A DNA stretch of 64,000 nt from Noviherbaspirillum_A sp047237965 (GCF_047237965.1 NZ_JBDFLX010000005.1:186001-250000), one strand, 5' to 3'. Numbered from the stretch's first letter, positions 42,911 through 51,866 are shown. Notes: generated by a model not told the origin, from the letters alone. Numbers and translations: made by a program.

Positions 42911-43777
42911 ATGCGCGACTTTTCCCAAGACCATCGCTGGCTGTCGATCAACACCGCCACCGTGCGCGCGCAATGGAAGCTCGACCGCATCATCGAGGAA
43001 TGCGCCCGGCGCGAGATCCGCGCGATCTCGCCCTGGCGCGACCAGGTCGCCGAAGCCGGGCTGGACGCGGTGGCGCGGCTGCTGCGCGAGACCGGCATCG
43101 CGCTTTCCGGCTACTGCCGCGGCGGCATGTTTCCCGCGACCACCCGGGAAGGCCGGCAGACCGCGCTCGACGACAACCGGCGCGCGGTCGATGAAGCCCG
43201 CGCGCTCGACGCCGCCTGCCTGGTGCTGGTGGTGGGCGGCCTGCCGGGCGGCCTGCAGGGCAGGCCCGAGCACAAGGACATTGCGGCCGCCCGCGACGAT
43301 GTGCGCGACGGCATCGCCGCCACGCTGGAATACGCCAGGAGCGTGGGCATGCCGCTGGCCATCGAGCCGCTGCATCCGATGTATGCCGGCGACCGCGCCT
43401 GCGTCAACACCATGGCCCAGGCGCTGGACCTGTGCGACCTGCTCGATCCCGGCCGCAGCGGCGCGCTGGGCGTGGCGCTGGATGTCTACCATGTCTGGTG
43501 GGACCCGGAACTGGAAGCGCAGATCCGGCGCGCCGGGCACGAGCGGCTGCTCGCCTTCCACGTCTGCGACTGGCTGCTGCCCACCCGCGACCTGCTGAAC
43601 GACCGCGGCATGATGGGCGACGGCGTGATCGACATTCCCCGTATCCGCGGCTGGGTTGAAGAGGCGGGCTTTGCCGGCTACAGCGAGGTCGAGATCTTCT
43701 CGGCGGAAAACTGGTGGAAGCGCGACGGCGGCGAAGTGCTTGACACCTGCATACAGCGTCACCGCAGCGCGGTATGA
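42911..43777 (+). CDS. Sugar phosphate isomerase/epimerase family protein (TIM barrel)
   Basis: The 288-residue protein belongs to the AP endonuclease 2-like TIM barrel family. Metal-ligand landmarks are IEPLHPMYAGDRACVNTM (Glu), LGVALDVYHVWWDPE (Asp, His), LAFHVCDWLLP (His) and YSEVEIFS (Glu). ATG 42911 with GGAG 6 nt upstream begins the domain directly; an ATG at 42893 would add six residues. It is translationally close to the DUF993 gene (1-nt spacing) and forms the third enzyme of the operon. The family isomerises keto/aldo sugars, dehydroshikimate or inosose, so a polyol or sugar route is likely but unproven. Confidence 0.88.
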   Translation: MRDFSQDHRWLSINTATVRAQWKLDRIIEECARREIRAISPWRDQVAEAGLDAVARLLRETGIALSGYCRGGMFPATTREGRQTALDDNRRAVDEARALDAACLVLVVGGLPGGLQGRPEHKDIAAARDDVRDGIAATLEYARSVGMPLAIEPLHPMYAGDRACVNTMAQALDLCDLLDPGRSGALGVALDVYHVWWDPELEAQIRRAGHERLLAFHVCDWLLPTRDLLNDRGMMGDGVIDIPRIRGWVEEAGFAGYSEVEIFSAENWWKRDGGEVLDTCIQRHRSAV

Positions 43778-43900
43778 GCCGGCTGGCCGCCGCTGCGTCG
43801 CAAGGTGGCGGCCGGCTTCATCGCATGGAACGAGCATGCATGCCCGCCAGCGGGTATGCTTGCCGCTTTCACCATCGTTTCAAGCAGGCATCCAAGGCCA

Positions 43901-44572
43901 ATGAGCAATTCCATCCCTGAAGACACGGCCGACACGGCCGATGCACCCCCCGGCCTGACCGGCCGCAACGCGGCGCGCACCCGCCAGGCCATCATCGAAG
44001 CGGCCACCGATGAATTCGCCGCCCTCGGCCTGGGCGGCGCCCGCATCGACGCCATCGCGGCGCGCGCCGGTTTGAACAAGCGCCTGCTCTACTACTACTT
44101 CGGCAACAAGGAAGCGCTGTTCCAGGCGGTGCTGGAGCGTGCCTATGAAAACATCCGCAGCGCCGAGCGCGCGCTGCAGTTGGACGAGATCGACCCGGTC
44201 GAGGCGATACGGCGGCTGGTGTCCTTCACCTGGCATTACTACATCACGCATCCGGAATTTCTCACGCTGCTCAACAGCGAGAACCTGCACCAGGCCGCGC
44301 ACCTGAAGAACTCGGCGCAGATACAGGCAATGAATTCCCCGCTGATCCAGACCCTGGACCAGGTGCTGGAGCGCGGCCGCGCCGCCGGCCTGTTTCGCGG
44401 CGGCGTCGATCCGCTGCAGCTGTACATCTCGATTGCGGCGCTGTCCTTCTTTTATCTGTCGAACCGGCATACGCTGTCGGTGGTGTTCGGGCGCGACCTG
44501 CAAAGCCCGAAGGCCGAGGCGGAGCGGCTGTCGCACATGACTGAACTGGTGCTGGGTTACGTGCTGCGCTGA
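43901..44572 (+). CDS. TetR-family transcriptional regulator
   Basis: The 223-residue protein has an N-terminal TetR HTH (GRNAARTRQAIIEAATDEFAALGLGGARIDAIAARAGLNKRLLYYYFGNKEALFQAVLE, ~28-85). A helical C-terminal ligand domain follows, containing a TetR_C-like segment with FTWHYYITHPEFLTLLNSENL. It lies 123 nt downstream of the sugar operon in the same direction, so it may regulate that operon or be read through with it. ATG 43901 is used since upstream residues in the open frame do not resemble the family. Confidence 0.9.
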   Translation: MSNSIPEDTADTADAPPGLTGRNAARTRQAIIEAATDEFAALGLGGARIDAIAARAGLNKRLLYYYFGNKEALFQAVLERAYENIRSAERALQLDEIDPVEAIRRLVSFTWHYYITHPEFLTLLNSENLHQAAHLKNSAQIQAMNSPLIQTLDQVLERGRAAGLFRGGVDPLQLYISIAALSFFYLSNRHTLSVVFGRDLQSPKAEAERLSHMTELVLGYVLR

Positions 44573-44782
44573 AGCCGAATGCGACTGATTCAGGGAAGAA
44601 CAGTTGCGGTGGCCGTTGCGGTGGCTTGTGAACTGTCGCTGCGCAGACTTCAAAAGCAATAGCAACCGCAACCGCACATCCCCGGACCAAACCGCAACGC
44701 GCCCGCCCAGCGAGTCGTTCACGGCCGGCGTGCCGCCCGCGCAAACCACACCGGTATCGCCAGGCGACTCACGCCGGGCGCC
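44573..44782. repeat. Intergenic segment with GTTGCGG-type repeats
   Basis: No gene is seen. A direct repeat GTTGCGGTGGC occurs at 44603-44613 and 44615-44625, and the inverse sense GCAACCGCAACCGC occurs at 44662-44675. The two could pair. Similar GTTGCC or GCAACGGC runs occur at 50.4 and 59.7 kb. Confidence 0.55.
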
Positions 44783-46030
44783 CTAGTGCGGCGAAGAGGC
44801 GCATTCGATGCTGCTGCGCACCACCTTGCCTATCGTCAGGCCCTGCACCAGGATCGAGAACACCACCACCATGTAAGTCAGCGCGACGATGATGTCGCGC
44901 TGCGGTCCAGCCGGGAGCGAGAGGGCGAGCGCCACGGAAATGCCGCCGCGCAGGCCCCCCCATGTCAGCACTTTCCAGGCGCCTGTGGGCAAGCGGAACA
45001 TGAAGCGCAGCAGGCGGATCGGCAGGCCCACGGTCAGCACGCGGGCCAGCAGCGTGACACCGATGGCAATCAGGCCGGCCGTCAGCAAACCCTGCGCACT
45101 GGTGATCACGATGATTTCCAGGCCGATCAGCACGAACAGCACCGCGTTAAGTATTTCGTCGATCAATTCCCAGAACATGTCGACATGGCGGCGGGTCTGT
45201 TCCGACATGGCCAGCGCCCTGCCATGGTTGCCGATGATGAGGCCTACCACCACCATCGCCAGCGGCCCCGATACGTGCAGCTTGCTGGCCAGCGCATAGC
45301 CGCCGATCACCGCCGCCAGCGTGACCAGCACTTCTTCCTGGTAGCTGTCGATGCTCTTGAGCATGCGATAGGTGACATAGCCGATGACCAGTCCCAGCAA
45401 AATGCCGCCGCCGGCTTCCTCCAGCAGCAGCAGCGCGCCTTCCGCCAAGCCGGGAACCCTGCCGCTGTGGGCCACGGACAGCAGCAGCGAGAACAGCACC
45501 ACGCCAACGCCGTCATTGAACAGGGATTCGCCCGCGATCACCAGTTCCACGTTCTTCGGCGCGCCGGCGGACTTGAGGATGCCCATCACGGCGATCGGAT
45601 CGGTCGGCGAGATCAGTGCGCCGAAGAGTAGGCAATACGTCAGCGGCATTGCCAGCGGCGTGTAGGACAGGCCAAGCCACAGCAGCAGTCCAACGACGAG
45701 CGTGGAGGCCATGGTGCCGATGATGGCCAGGAGGCCGATCTGCCAGCGGTAGGCCCGCAGTTCGCTCAGGTCCACGTGCAGGGCGCCGGCGAACAGCAGC
45801 AGCGACAGCATGCCTTCCATCAGCAGGTCCGAGAAGTCCACCCGATGCAGCAGCGATTCCTCGAAGTCGCGCAATACGCCGAAGCCCAGCGCATCCAGGC
45901 CGATCGTGACCAGCGACAGCGCAAGTGCAATGATCATCACGCCGATAGTGGCGGGAAAACCGATGAACCTGCGGTTCAGATAGGCCAGTACGGCAGTGAG
46001 CGTCAGAAAAATCGCGGCGATATCAAGCAT
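44783..46030 (-). CDS. CPA1-family Na+/H+ (cation/proton) antiporter
   Basis: The 415-residue polytopic membrane protein (about 11-12 helices) has the CPA1 signatures FAGALHVDLSELRAYRWQIG, GALISPTDPIAVMGILKSAGAPKNVELVIAGESLFNDGVGVVLF with the transport aspartates, GPLAMVVVGLIIGNHG, and LTWGGLRGGISVALALSLP near the C-terminus. It exchanges Na+ or K+ for protons and would contribute to pH or salt balance. ATG 46030 has AAGGAG 6 nt upstream. It is the last gene of an operon with an HPP-family and a DUF1622 membrane protein, which start 47 and 530 nt upstream. Confidence 0.92.
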   Translation of the reverse strand: MLDIAAIFLTLTAVLAYLNRRFIGFPATIGVMIIALALSLVTIGLDALGFGVLRDFEESLLHRVDFSDLLMEGMLSLLLFAGALHVDLSELRAYRWQIGLLAIIGTMASTLVVGLLLWLGLSYTPLAMPLTYCLLFGALISPTDPIAVMGILKSAGAPKNVELVIAGESLFNDGVGVVLFSLLLSVAHSGRVPGLAEGALLLLEEAGGGILLGLVIGYVTYRMLKSIDSYQEEVLVTLAAVIGGYALASKLHVSGPLAMVVVGLIIGNHGRALAMSEQTRRHVDMFWELIDEILNAVLFVLIGLEIIVITSAQGLLTAGLIAIGVTLLARVLTVGLPIRLLRFMFRLPTGAWKVLTWGGLRGGISVALALSLPAGPQRDIIVALTYMVVVFSILVQGLTIGKVVRSSIECASSPH

Positions 46031-46077
46031 GCAGCTCCTTGGTTGTTTCTGGTGCGCCAGACGGGATGTGCAGGGCC

Positions 46078-46563
46078 TCAGGCCTTGTCGCGGCGGCTGA
46101 CCCGGCGCAGGGTCCACAGCGCCATGCGCTGCATGACCACCAGCAGCGCCGTAATGCCGACCGCCATGCAAAATAGCAGCAGATTGCTGGCATCGCCAGA
46201 CCTCAGGCCAAAACTCAGTGCGCTGGAGACGGCAGGCGGATGCATGGCATCGCTGACGATCATCAGGCCGATGGCAAGCACCATGGCCAGTCCGCCGGAC
46301 AGATAGCCCGGCCCCAGCCACTGGTAGCAGACCAGGCCAATCACGGCCGAGCCGATCTGCGCGAGCAGCAGCGTCCTGATCTGGTTGACCGCATGTTCCG
46401 GATCGAGATAGATCAGGAAGGCGCTGGAGGCCAGCGACGCAAACAGCAGCCGCTGACTGCTCAGCGCTTCGACCAGCGCCAGCACCAGCAGCACGGTGGC
46501 CATCGGCATGAAGGCCAGCAGCAGTTCGCCCTTCAGGCCGATGCGCTTGCGGCGCGCGCTCAT
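46078..46563 (-). CDS. HPP-family integral membrane protein
   Basis: The 161-residue protein has four hydrophobic segments and the HPP motif in MIVSDAMHPPAVSSALSF (around residue 105). It also has SLASSAFLIYLDPEHAVNQIRTLLLAQIGSAVIGL, typical of the family. HPP proteins in plants and cyanobacteria have been linked to nitrite transport, but in most bacteria their role is unclear. It overlaps the DUF1622 gene by 4 nt (ATGA) and is followed by the antiporter gene, so the three are very likely cotranscribed. The start is the ATG at the overlap. Confidence 0.85.
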   Translation of the reverse strand: MSARRKRIGLKGELLLAFMPMATVLLVLALVEALSSQRLLFASLASSAFLIYLDPEHAVNQIRTLLLAQIGSAVIGLVCYQWLGPGYLSGGLAMVLAIGLMIVSDAMHPPAVSSALSFGLRSGDASNLLLFCMAVGITALLVVMQRMALWTLRRVSRRDKA

Positions 46564-46937
46564 GGCGGGGCTGCCGGCCTGGATTCCATCGGCCGGGACA
46601 CCTTGCTTTCCTGTTCCATTTCCTTGCTCAGGAAATAGTTCAGCGCGGTACGGATGATGGCGATCGCCGCCAGCTTGCCGATGCGCTCCCAGGTCGGCGC
46701 CACCGATGTCGACAAGATGTCGGCCGCCAGCTGGAGTTCCAGCGCCAGCGTCAGGTAACGGGCAAACGACAGCCTTACCGCGCCGAAGCCGGTCGACTGC
46801 GCATTGCGCATCTGCCGCAGCAGCCCGATCACGGCAACCACCACGCCGACGGCAATCACGATGGCGCCCAGGGTTTCCACCAGCAGGCGCAGCCATTCAA
46901 CGCTGGACTGTACGGTTTCCTCGACTTGAGCGAACAA
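46560..46937 (-). CDS. DUF1622 small membrane protein
   Basis: The 125-residue product shows the DUF1622 core: LLVETLGAIVIAVGVVVAVIGLLRQ (TM1, ~22-46), FGAVRLSFARYLTLALELQLAADILST and IGKLAAIAIIRTALNYFLSKEME. The TTG at 46937 has AGGAGG 8 nt before it. The open frame runs ~75 residues further but that part is low-complexity and has no ribosome site. No function has been established for the family, which is widespread in bacteria. It is the first gene of the HPP/antiporter operon. Confidence 0.8.
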   Translation of the reverse strand: MFAQVEETVQSSVEWLRLLVETLGAIVIAVGVVVAVIGLLRQMRNAQSTGFGAVRLSFARYLTLALELQLAADILSTSVAPTWERIGKLAAIAIIRTALNYFLSKEMEQESKVSRPMESRPAAPP

Positions 46938-47268
46938 AGCAGGTTCCTCCTCGATCAATGCATGGTGGCCGGAGAAGGCGGCGCTCACGGCTGCCTGCAC
47001 CGCGGTCAGGCTAATCCGGCATCGGGAAGAAGACCTTGCGCAGAATCGTGCCTCGCCCCGGGAAGGTGCGCTGCGCCGATGGCAATGGGCAGGCGCGTTG
47101 AGCCGGCGCAAGGCAGCAATAGAGCCGCAGAGAGCGCCCACGCTACCGTGGTAACGGGGATATGGCATGCCGCCACCGTGGCAGGTCTGTTATTGTTTGC
47201 CCGGCGCGCCACGCGCAGGCAGCATGCGGCGCGGCGCAAGACCCGATAGCTGACTACGGAGCATCTCC

Positions 47269-47898
47269 TTGAACGACCTGAACCCGGCGCATCGCATCGA
47301 TACCCTGGAAGCCCTTGAAGCGCTGTATGGCGCGCCCATCGCAGCCAGCCTGGCGAAGGAGGCCGACCATGTCCATCCCCATTACCGGCGCCTGATCGAG
47401 GCATCGCCCTTCGCGGTGCTGGCCACCGCGGGGCCGGGCGGGCTGGATGCATCGCCGCGCGGCGACCCGGCGGGATTCGTCCGGGTGCATGACGAGAAGA
47501 CCTTGCTGCTGCCCGACCGGCGCGGCAACAACCGCATCGACAGCCTGAGCAATATCCTGCACGACCCCAGGGTGGCGCTGCTGTTCCTGCTTCCTGGCAT
47601 GGGCGAAGCCCTGCGCGTGAATGGACGCGCCAGCATCCATGCCGATCCGGACTTGCTGTCTGGCTTCGCCATCGACGGCAAGGCGCCGCGCACGGTGCTC
47701 AAGATCGTGGTGGACACGGTGTTCTTCCAATGCGCGCGCGCGATACTCCGGTCCCGCTTGTGGGACCCGGCGGCGCACGTCGACCGGGCCAGCCTGCCCA
47801 GCACCGGCACCATACTGGCCGCGCTGTCGCGGGCGGAGATCGATGGCGAACAGTACGACGCCGGGCTCGCGGCGCGGCTCAGGGACAGCATGTACTGA
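47269..47898 (+). CDS. Pyridoxamine 5'-phosphate oxidase-like FMN-binding protein (MSMEG_1061 type)
   Basis: The 209-residue protein belongs to the split-barrel flavin-binding superfamily. It has EASPFAVLATAGPGGLDASPRGDPAGFVRVHDEKTLLLPDRRGNNRIDSLSNILHDPRVALLFLLPGMGEALRVNGRASI, followed by a C-terminal QCARAILRSRLWDP typical of the MSMEG_1061 subgroup. It starts with a TTG, GGAG lies 7-8 nt upstream. Members bind FMN and are probably redox or detoxifying enzymes of unknown substrate. It is monocistronic and convergent with the NIPSNAP gene. Confidence 0.88.
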   Translation: MNDLNPAHRIDTLEALEALYGAPIAASLAKEADHVHPHYRRLIEASPFAVLATAGPGGLDASPRGDPAGFVRVHDEKTLLLPDRRGNNRIDSLSNILHDPRVALLFLLPGMGEALRVNGRASIHADPDLLSGFAIDGKAPRTVLKIVVDTVFFQCARAILRSRLWDPAAHVDRASLPSTGTILAALSRAEIDGEQYDAGLAARLRDSMY

Positions 47899-47902
47899 GC
47901 GG

Positions 47903-47928
47903 CCGGCCGCCCTTGCGGCGGCGGCCGG
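47903..47928. terminator. Bidirectional hairpin between convergent genes
   Basis: CCGGCCGCC (47903-47911) pairs perfectly with GGCGGCCGG (47920-47928) around an 8-nt loop. It fills the 36-nt space between the FMN-binding gene and the convergent NIPSNAP gene. Confidence 0.65.
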
Positions 47929-47934
47929 GCCTGC

Positions 47935-48252
47935 TTACATCGGCGAGAACGACACTGACTTCAGGATCTTGTTTTCCTGATGCTGCACATTGCCGGCGGC
48001 GCCGCTCTTGGCGCGGTAGGCCGCCCATTCCGGATCGGCTTCCAGGGCTGCGCGGCGCTGCTCGCGGTCAGCCAGGCTTTCATAGCCCCACAGATGCACC
48101 ACCTGGTTGTTGGTGCCGATCTCGGTCACGAAATAACCGACCGGGTCGCCCTGGTGACGGCGCTGCACCGGCAGGCCCTCGCGTTCGTACAGCTCCAGAA
48201 AGGCCTTCAGGCGTCCCGGCACCATGGTGTAAGTGCGTAAATCGATGATCAT
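47935..48252 (-). CDS. NIPSNAP-family protein
   Basis: The 105-residue protein is a dimeric alpha-beta-barrel (ferredoxin-like) NIPSNAP member, with MIIDLRTYTMVPGRLKAFLELYEREGLPVQ at the start, VVHLWGYESLADREQRRAAL in the middle and a C-terminal NKILKSVSFSP. Small NIPSNAP proteins are common in Bug-linked catabolic loci of Burkholderiales; their reaction is not established. It follows the Bug receptor gene by about 30 nt on the same strand, suggesting an operon. Confidence 0.88.
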   Translation of the reverse strand: MIIDLRTYTMVPGRLKAFLELYEREGLPVQRRHQGDPVGYFVTEIGTNNQVVHLWGYESLADREQRRAALEADPEWAAYRAKSGAAGNVQHQENKILKSVSFSPM

Positions 48253-48284
48253 CTGCGTGTTGCTCCTGTTGTGATGGGTTGTGG

Positions 48285-49262
48285 TTAATCTGCGCTTGCG
48301 CCCGACTTCTGCACCAGCGCGCGCCAGCGTTCGATGTCGGCATTGACGAAGGTCTGGAATTCCTGATGCTGGTTGCCGATCGGATCGGCGCCAAGGTCGC
48401 GCAGCCGCGATTGCACCGCCGGATCCGCTACCGCGGCGGCAATGTCGCGGCTGATTTTGTCGACCAGCGGCTGCGGCGTGGCGCGCGGCGCGAACATGCC
48501 GAACCAGGACTGCAAGTCGATCTCCTTGAAGCCCGACTCGGCGAAGGTCGGCACCTCGGGCTGCTGGCGGCTGCGCTGCCGGCCGGTGATGGCAAGTGCA
48601 TGCAGCCGGCCCGATTTCACCTGCGCCTGGGCCTCGGGCAGGTTGGCGAACATCACCTGGATCTGGCCGCCGAGCAGGTCGTTCATGGCCAGCGTGCCGC
48701 CCTTGTAGGCCACATGTACCATGCCGGCGCCGGACGCAGTATTGAAGAGCTCGCCCGCCAGATGGGCCGCGGTGCCGACGCCGCCGGAGCCGAAATTGAG
48801 CTTGCCGGGCTGGCTGGCGGCATAGGCGGCGAGTTGTTTCGCCGAGCTGGCAGGCACATCCGGATGCGCCACCAGGATCAGCGGCACCGATGCCAGGTTG
48901 GAGATGGCGGCGAAATCCTTGCTGAGGCTATAGTCCAGCTTGCGGTAGAGCGAGGTATTGATCGCATGGCTGGAGGTCGCCATCAGCAGGGTATAGCCGT
49001 CAGCCGGCGACCTGGCCGCCTGCACCGCGCCGATATTGCCGTTGGCGCCCGCCCGGTTGTCGACGATGACCGATTGCCCCCATTTCTCCGACAGCTTCTG
49101 CGCCACCGTGCGGGCGATCACGTCGGTCGCGCCGCCTGGCGCGAAGGGCACGATCAGGCGCACAGGGCGGTTGGGAAAGTCATCGGCTTTCTGCTGGGCG
49201 TGTGCGAATGGCATTGCGCACAGCGCAAGGGCCAGCACCATGCGGCGGGTCAGGTATTTCAT
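48285..49262 (-). CDS. Tripartite tricarboxylate transporter (Bug/TctC) substrate-binding protein
   Basis: The 325-residue receptor has a leader (KYLTRRMVLALALCAMPFAHAQ) and the Bug motifs FPNRPVRLIVPFAPGGATDVIART, GQSVIVDNRAGANGNIGAVQAA, PADGYTLLMATS, VGTAAHLAGELF, YKGGTLAMNDLLGGQIQVMF and a C-terminal GADPIGNQHQEFQTFV. It is cotranscribed with the NIPSNAP gene. An AraC regulator is encoded upstream in the same direction. The ligand is unknown. ATG 49262 gives a proper leader; the open frame extends upstream without one. Confidence 0.92.
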   Translation of the reverse strand: MKYLTRRMVLALALCAMPFAHAQQKADDFPNRPVRLIVPFAPGGATDVIARTVAQKLSEKWGQSVIVDNRAGANGNIGAVQAARSPADGYTLLMATSSHAINTSLYRKLDYSLSKDFAAISNLASVPLILVAHPDVPASSAKQLAAYAASQPGKLNFGSGGVGTAAHLAGELFNTASGAGMVHVAYKGGTLAMNDLLGGQIQVMFANLPEAQAQVKSGRLHALAITGRQRSRQQPEVPTFAESGFKEIDLQSWFGMFAPRATPQPLVDKISRDIAAAVADPAVQSRLRDLGADPIGNQHQEFQTFVNADIERWRALVQKSGASAD

Positions 49263-49430
49263 CGCGTCTCCTGGACAGGGATTGTCGGCGGCCTGTGCCG
49301 CTGCATGCGTCTGGCATGCGGCCGGCATCGGCTCTTGTGCAGGAAGCGTAAGGGATGCTTTCCGCGGAACGTTAGGACGCAAGCGTGTTTTGCTTGGACT
49401 TTTCCGCGCGGCGGCAGGCTTGCCGGTCCG

Positions 49431-50306
49431 TCAGAACACCGGCCCGGCGTAGCGCTTCTTGAATTCGAGCGGGCTGGACGCCGTATGCTTTTTGAAAAAG
49501 CGCGAGAAGTAGGCCGGGTCGTCGAAGTTGAGCCGGTAGCACACTTCGGACACGCCGAGTTCGGACTGGGTCAGCAGCCGCTTTGCTTCCAGCAGTATCC
49601 GTTCCTGGATCAGCGCCGACGCCGTCTTGCCCGTGGCCTGCCTGATTGCCTCGTTCAGGCGGCGCTCGGTGACCCGCAGCGCCGCGGCGTAATCGCGCAC
49701 CGGCATCGCCTGCAGGCAGTGCTGCTCGACCAGCAGCTTGAAGCGCCTGGCCAGGACGACATGCCGGGGCGCGGTCTCGGGCGCGGCGCGTTCTGGCTGG
49801 AGACGGCGCAGGCGCGTCAGCAGCATCAGGGTCAGGGCGCGGATGGCGTCGGTGCGCCATGCCGCGTTGCCGTCGAATTCCTGCGCGATGGATTCCAGCA
49901 GCGGCAGCAGTTCGCGATGTTGCTGCGCCGTCAGGTAAAGGGCGGGATGGGCATTGGCGACATGGAAGAAGGGTATGTCTTCCGGGCGCGGATAGATCTG
50001 CAGGAAGAATTCGGCGCTGAAGTTGAGCACATAGCCGGCGGGGGCGATGTCGGACTTCCAGGCGTGCATCTGGCCGGGTGCGATGAAGAACACCGAATGC
50101 GGCCTGACTTCCAGGGTCTCGAAATCCAGCAGGTGCTGCCCGCGCGCATCGGAAATCCACAGCAGGTGGTAGTAGCCATGCCGGTGCAGGAAAGGCCGCG
50201 GCACGTCATCGCGGCCATCGAGCCGGACCAGGTCGAACAGGAAGGTATCGGTATCGGCATTGAAGCTCGACACCGGGAAGTTGGGCAAAGTATCGATGTT
50301 GCGCAT
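49431..50306 (-). CDS. AraC-family transcriptional regulator
   Basis: The 291-residue protein has an N-terminal cupin-like sensing domain (HRHGYYHLLWISDARGQHLLDFETLEVRPHSVFFIAPGQMHAW, ~42-85). Two AraC HTH motifs follow at the C-terminus (MPVRDYAAALRVTERRLNEAIRQATG and LGVSEVCYRLNFDDPAYFSRFFKKHTASSPLEFKKRY, ~207-287). It is encoded 168 nt upstream of the Bug receptor gene in the same direction and probably controls the Bug-NIPSNAP pair. The cupin suggests direct binding of a small effector. Confidence 0.93.
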   Translation of the reverse strand: MRNIDTLPNFPVSSFNADTDTFLFDLVRLDGRDDVPRPFLHRHGYYHLLWISDARGQHLLDFETLEVRPHSVFFIAPGQMHAWKSDIAPAGYVLNFSAEFFLQIYPRPEDIPFFHVANAHPALYLTAQQHRELLPLLESIAQEFDGNAAWRTDAIRALTLMLLTRLRRLQPERAAPETAPRHVVLARRFKLLVEQHCLQAMPVRDYAAALRVTERRLNEAIRQATGKTASALIQERILLEAKRLLTQSELGVSEVCYRLNFDDPAYFSRFFKKHTASSPLEFKKRYAGPVF

Positions 50307-50513
50307 GGTGGCGGATCATGCCCGAAATTGGCGCGGCCCGCACGGGTGATGTGCCGCGCTCAAACAGACGCCGCACCTTCCCCCCTCCAGGCATCGCCGT
50401 CACGGCGCGCTCAACGCGACTTTACGGCAACGGCAACGGCCACTTCAAAGGCGACGGCAAAGGCATCGCAACCGCCAAAGCAGCCGCGACCGCAGAAGCA
50501 ACCTGCCCCCGCC
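50307..50513. repeat. Intergenic segment with GCAACGGC-type repeats
   Basis: From about 50425 to 50510 the plus strand is rich in imperfect repeats of GGCAACGGCAACGGC, GGCGACGGCAAAGGC and GCAACCGCCAAAGC. There is no convincing gene: the short frames here encode low-complexity Gly/Asn and Ala/Thr runs. It lies between the AraC start and the histidine kinase stop. Confidence 0.5.
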
Positions 50514-51866
50514 TCACCCGGCCTGCTGCCCCGAACCCCCATTAGCCCTGCTCCCGTCATACAACGCAAACCGAATCCGCACCATCAGCCCCCCAAGATC
50601 GGACCTGTCCAGTGTCACCGATGCACCGTGACGGTCGGCAATAGCCTTGACGATGGCCAGGCCCAGGCCGCTGCCGCCGGGGGGCGAGCCAGGAACGCGG
50701 TAGAAGCGGTCGAATACCCGCTGCCTGTCCTGCTCGCCAATGCCAGGGCCGCTGTCCTCGATGGTGACCACACCCATGTTTCCCTCGGCCTGCAGCGTCA
50801 CCCGCACCGTGCCGTTTTCGGGGGTGTAGCGCACCGCATTGTCGAGCAGGTTGCGCAGCATGATCTGCCAGCCTTCGGCATCGCCCACCACTTCCATGTC
50901 GCGCACGCCCTCGTACTGGATCTCCACATTCTTCACCAGCGCAAAACGCGCGGCGTCGCCTGTCGCCAGTTCCAGGCCGGCCGGGATATCGACCCGCTTG
51001 ACCACCCCGCTCTGCAGCGGCGGGTCCTGGCGCGCCAGGTTGAGCAGCTGCTCGACCAGCCGCGAGGCGCGGTCGATGCCGCCCAGCAGCCGCTGCACGC
51101 CCTGCATCCGGGTTTCCTCGTCCTTGGCGCGCATCAGCGTCTGCACCTGCAGCCGCAGGGCAGTCAGCGGCGAGCGCAGCTCGTGCGCGGCGTCGGCCAC
51201 GAAGCGCTGCTGCGATTCCAGCGCATGCGACAGCCGCGTCAGCAGCGAGTTGAGTTCCGAGGTCAGGCCCGACACTTCCGTGGGCACCCCGCGCTCCGAG
51301 ACCGGCGCCAGCGAACCCACGTCGCGGTTGGTGAGGTCCTCGCCAATGCGCTTGAGCGGCGACAGCGCGGTGCTGACCACGCCCCAGGTCGCCAGCAGCA
51401 GCAGCAGCGAGGTCGGTATCGTCGGCGACAGCGTCTTCAACGCCAGGCTGGTCGCCCGGTCGCGCCGCACCTCCATGTTCTGCGCCACCTGTATGGTCCG
51501 GCCATGCGCCATCAGCGCATATACCCGCCAGTCGCCATCGGCCAGCGCCATGGTGGAAAAGCCCGGCGCTTCCTGCTTCGGCGGAAAGTGCGCCACCGAC
51601 GACTGGTAGCGCTTGTTGCCGTTCTCGTCCCAGACCTGGATCGCGAAGTCGTAGGCATCGTCATTGCCCACGCCATGCCGGTACCAGTCCCATTCCTGAA
51701 AGTCGCTGTCCTGCAGCGCCGAGGCCATCTGCTGCATGTGGTAGTCGAACAGCTTGTTGGCCTCGTGGCGGGCGGCGCCGTAGGACGTGGCGAACTGGAT
51801 CACGGCCGCCACGATGATTTCCGCGCCCAGCAGCAGCAGCAGGCGCACCCGCAGCGAACGCATCAT
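50514..51866 (-). CDS. Sensor histidine kinase of the metal-efflux two-component system
   Basis: The 450-residue protein has a TM helix at ~8-30, a periplasmic sensor region (~31-150), a second TM (~151-170) and a HAMP linker (RIGEDLTNRDVGS). The H box is FVADAAHELRSPLTALRLQ with His228, and the ATP-binding N, G1 and G2 boxes are RNLLDNAVRYTP, VTIEDSGPGIGEQD and GSGLGLAIVKAIADRH. It overlaps the response regulator by 4 nt. It lies downstream of the CusCBA-like operon on the same strand, so it most likely senses the exported metal. The sensor region has no obvious CusS-type metal motif. Confidence 0.92.
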   Translation of the reverse strand: MMRSLRVRLLLLLGAEIIVAAVIQFATSYGAARHEANKLFDYHMQQMASALQDSDFQEWDWYRHGVGNDDAYDFAIQVWDENGNKRYQSSVAHFPPKQEAPGFSTMALADGDWRVYALMAHGRTIQVAQNMEVRRDRATSLALKTLSPTIPTSLLLLLATWGVVSTALSPLKRIGEDLTNRDVGSLAPVSERGVPTEVSGLTSELNSLLTRLSHALESQQRFVADAAHELRSPLTALRLQVQTLMRAKDEETRMQGVQRLLGGIDRASRLVEQLLNLARQDPPLQSGVVKRVDIPAGLELATGDAARFALVKNVEIQYEGVRDMEVVGDAEGWQIMLRNLLDNAVRYTPENGTVRVTLQAEGNMGVVTIEDSGPGIGEQDRQRVFDRFYRVPGSPPGGSGLGLAIVKAIADRHGASVTLDRSDLGGLMVRIRFALYDGSRANGGSGQQAG

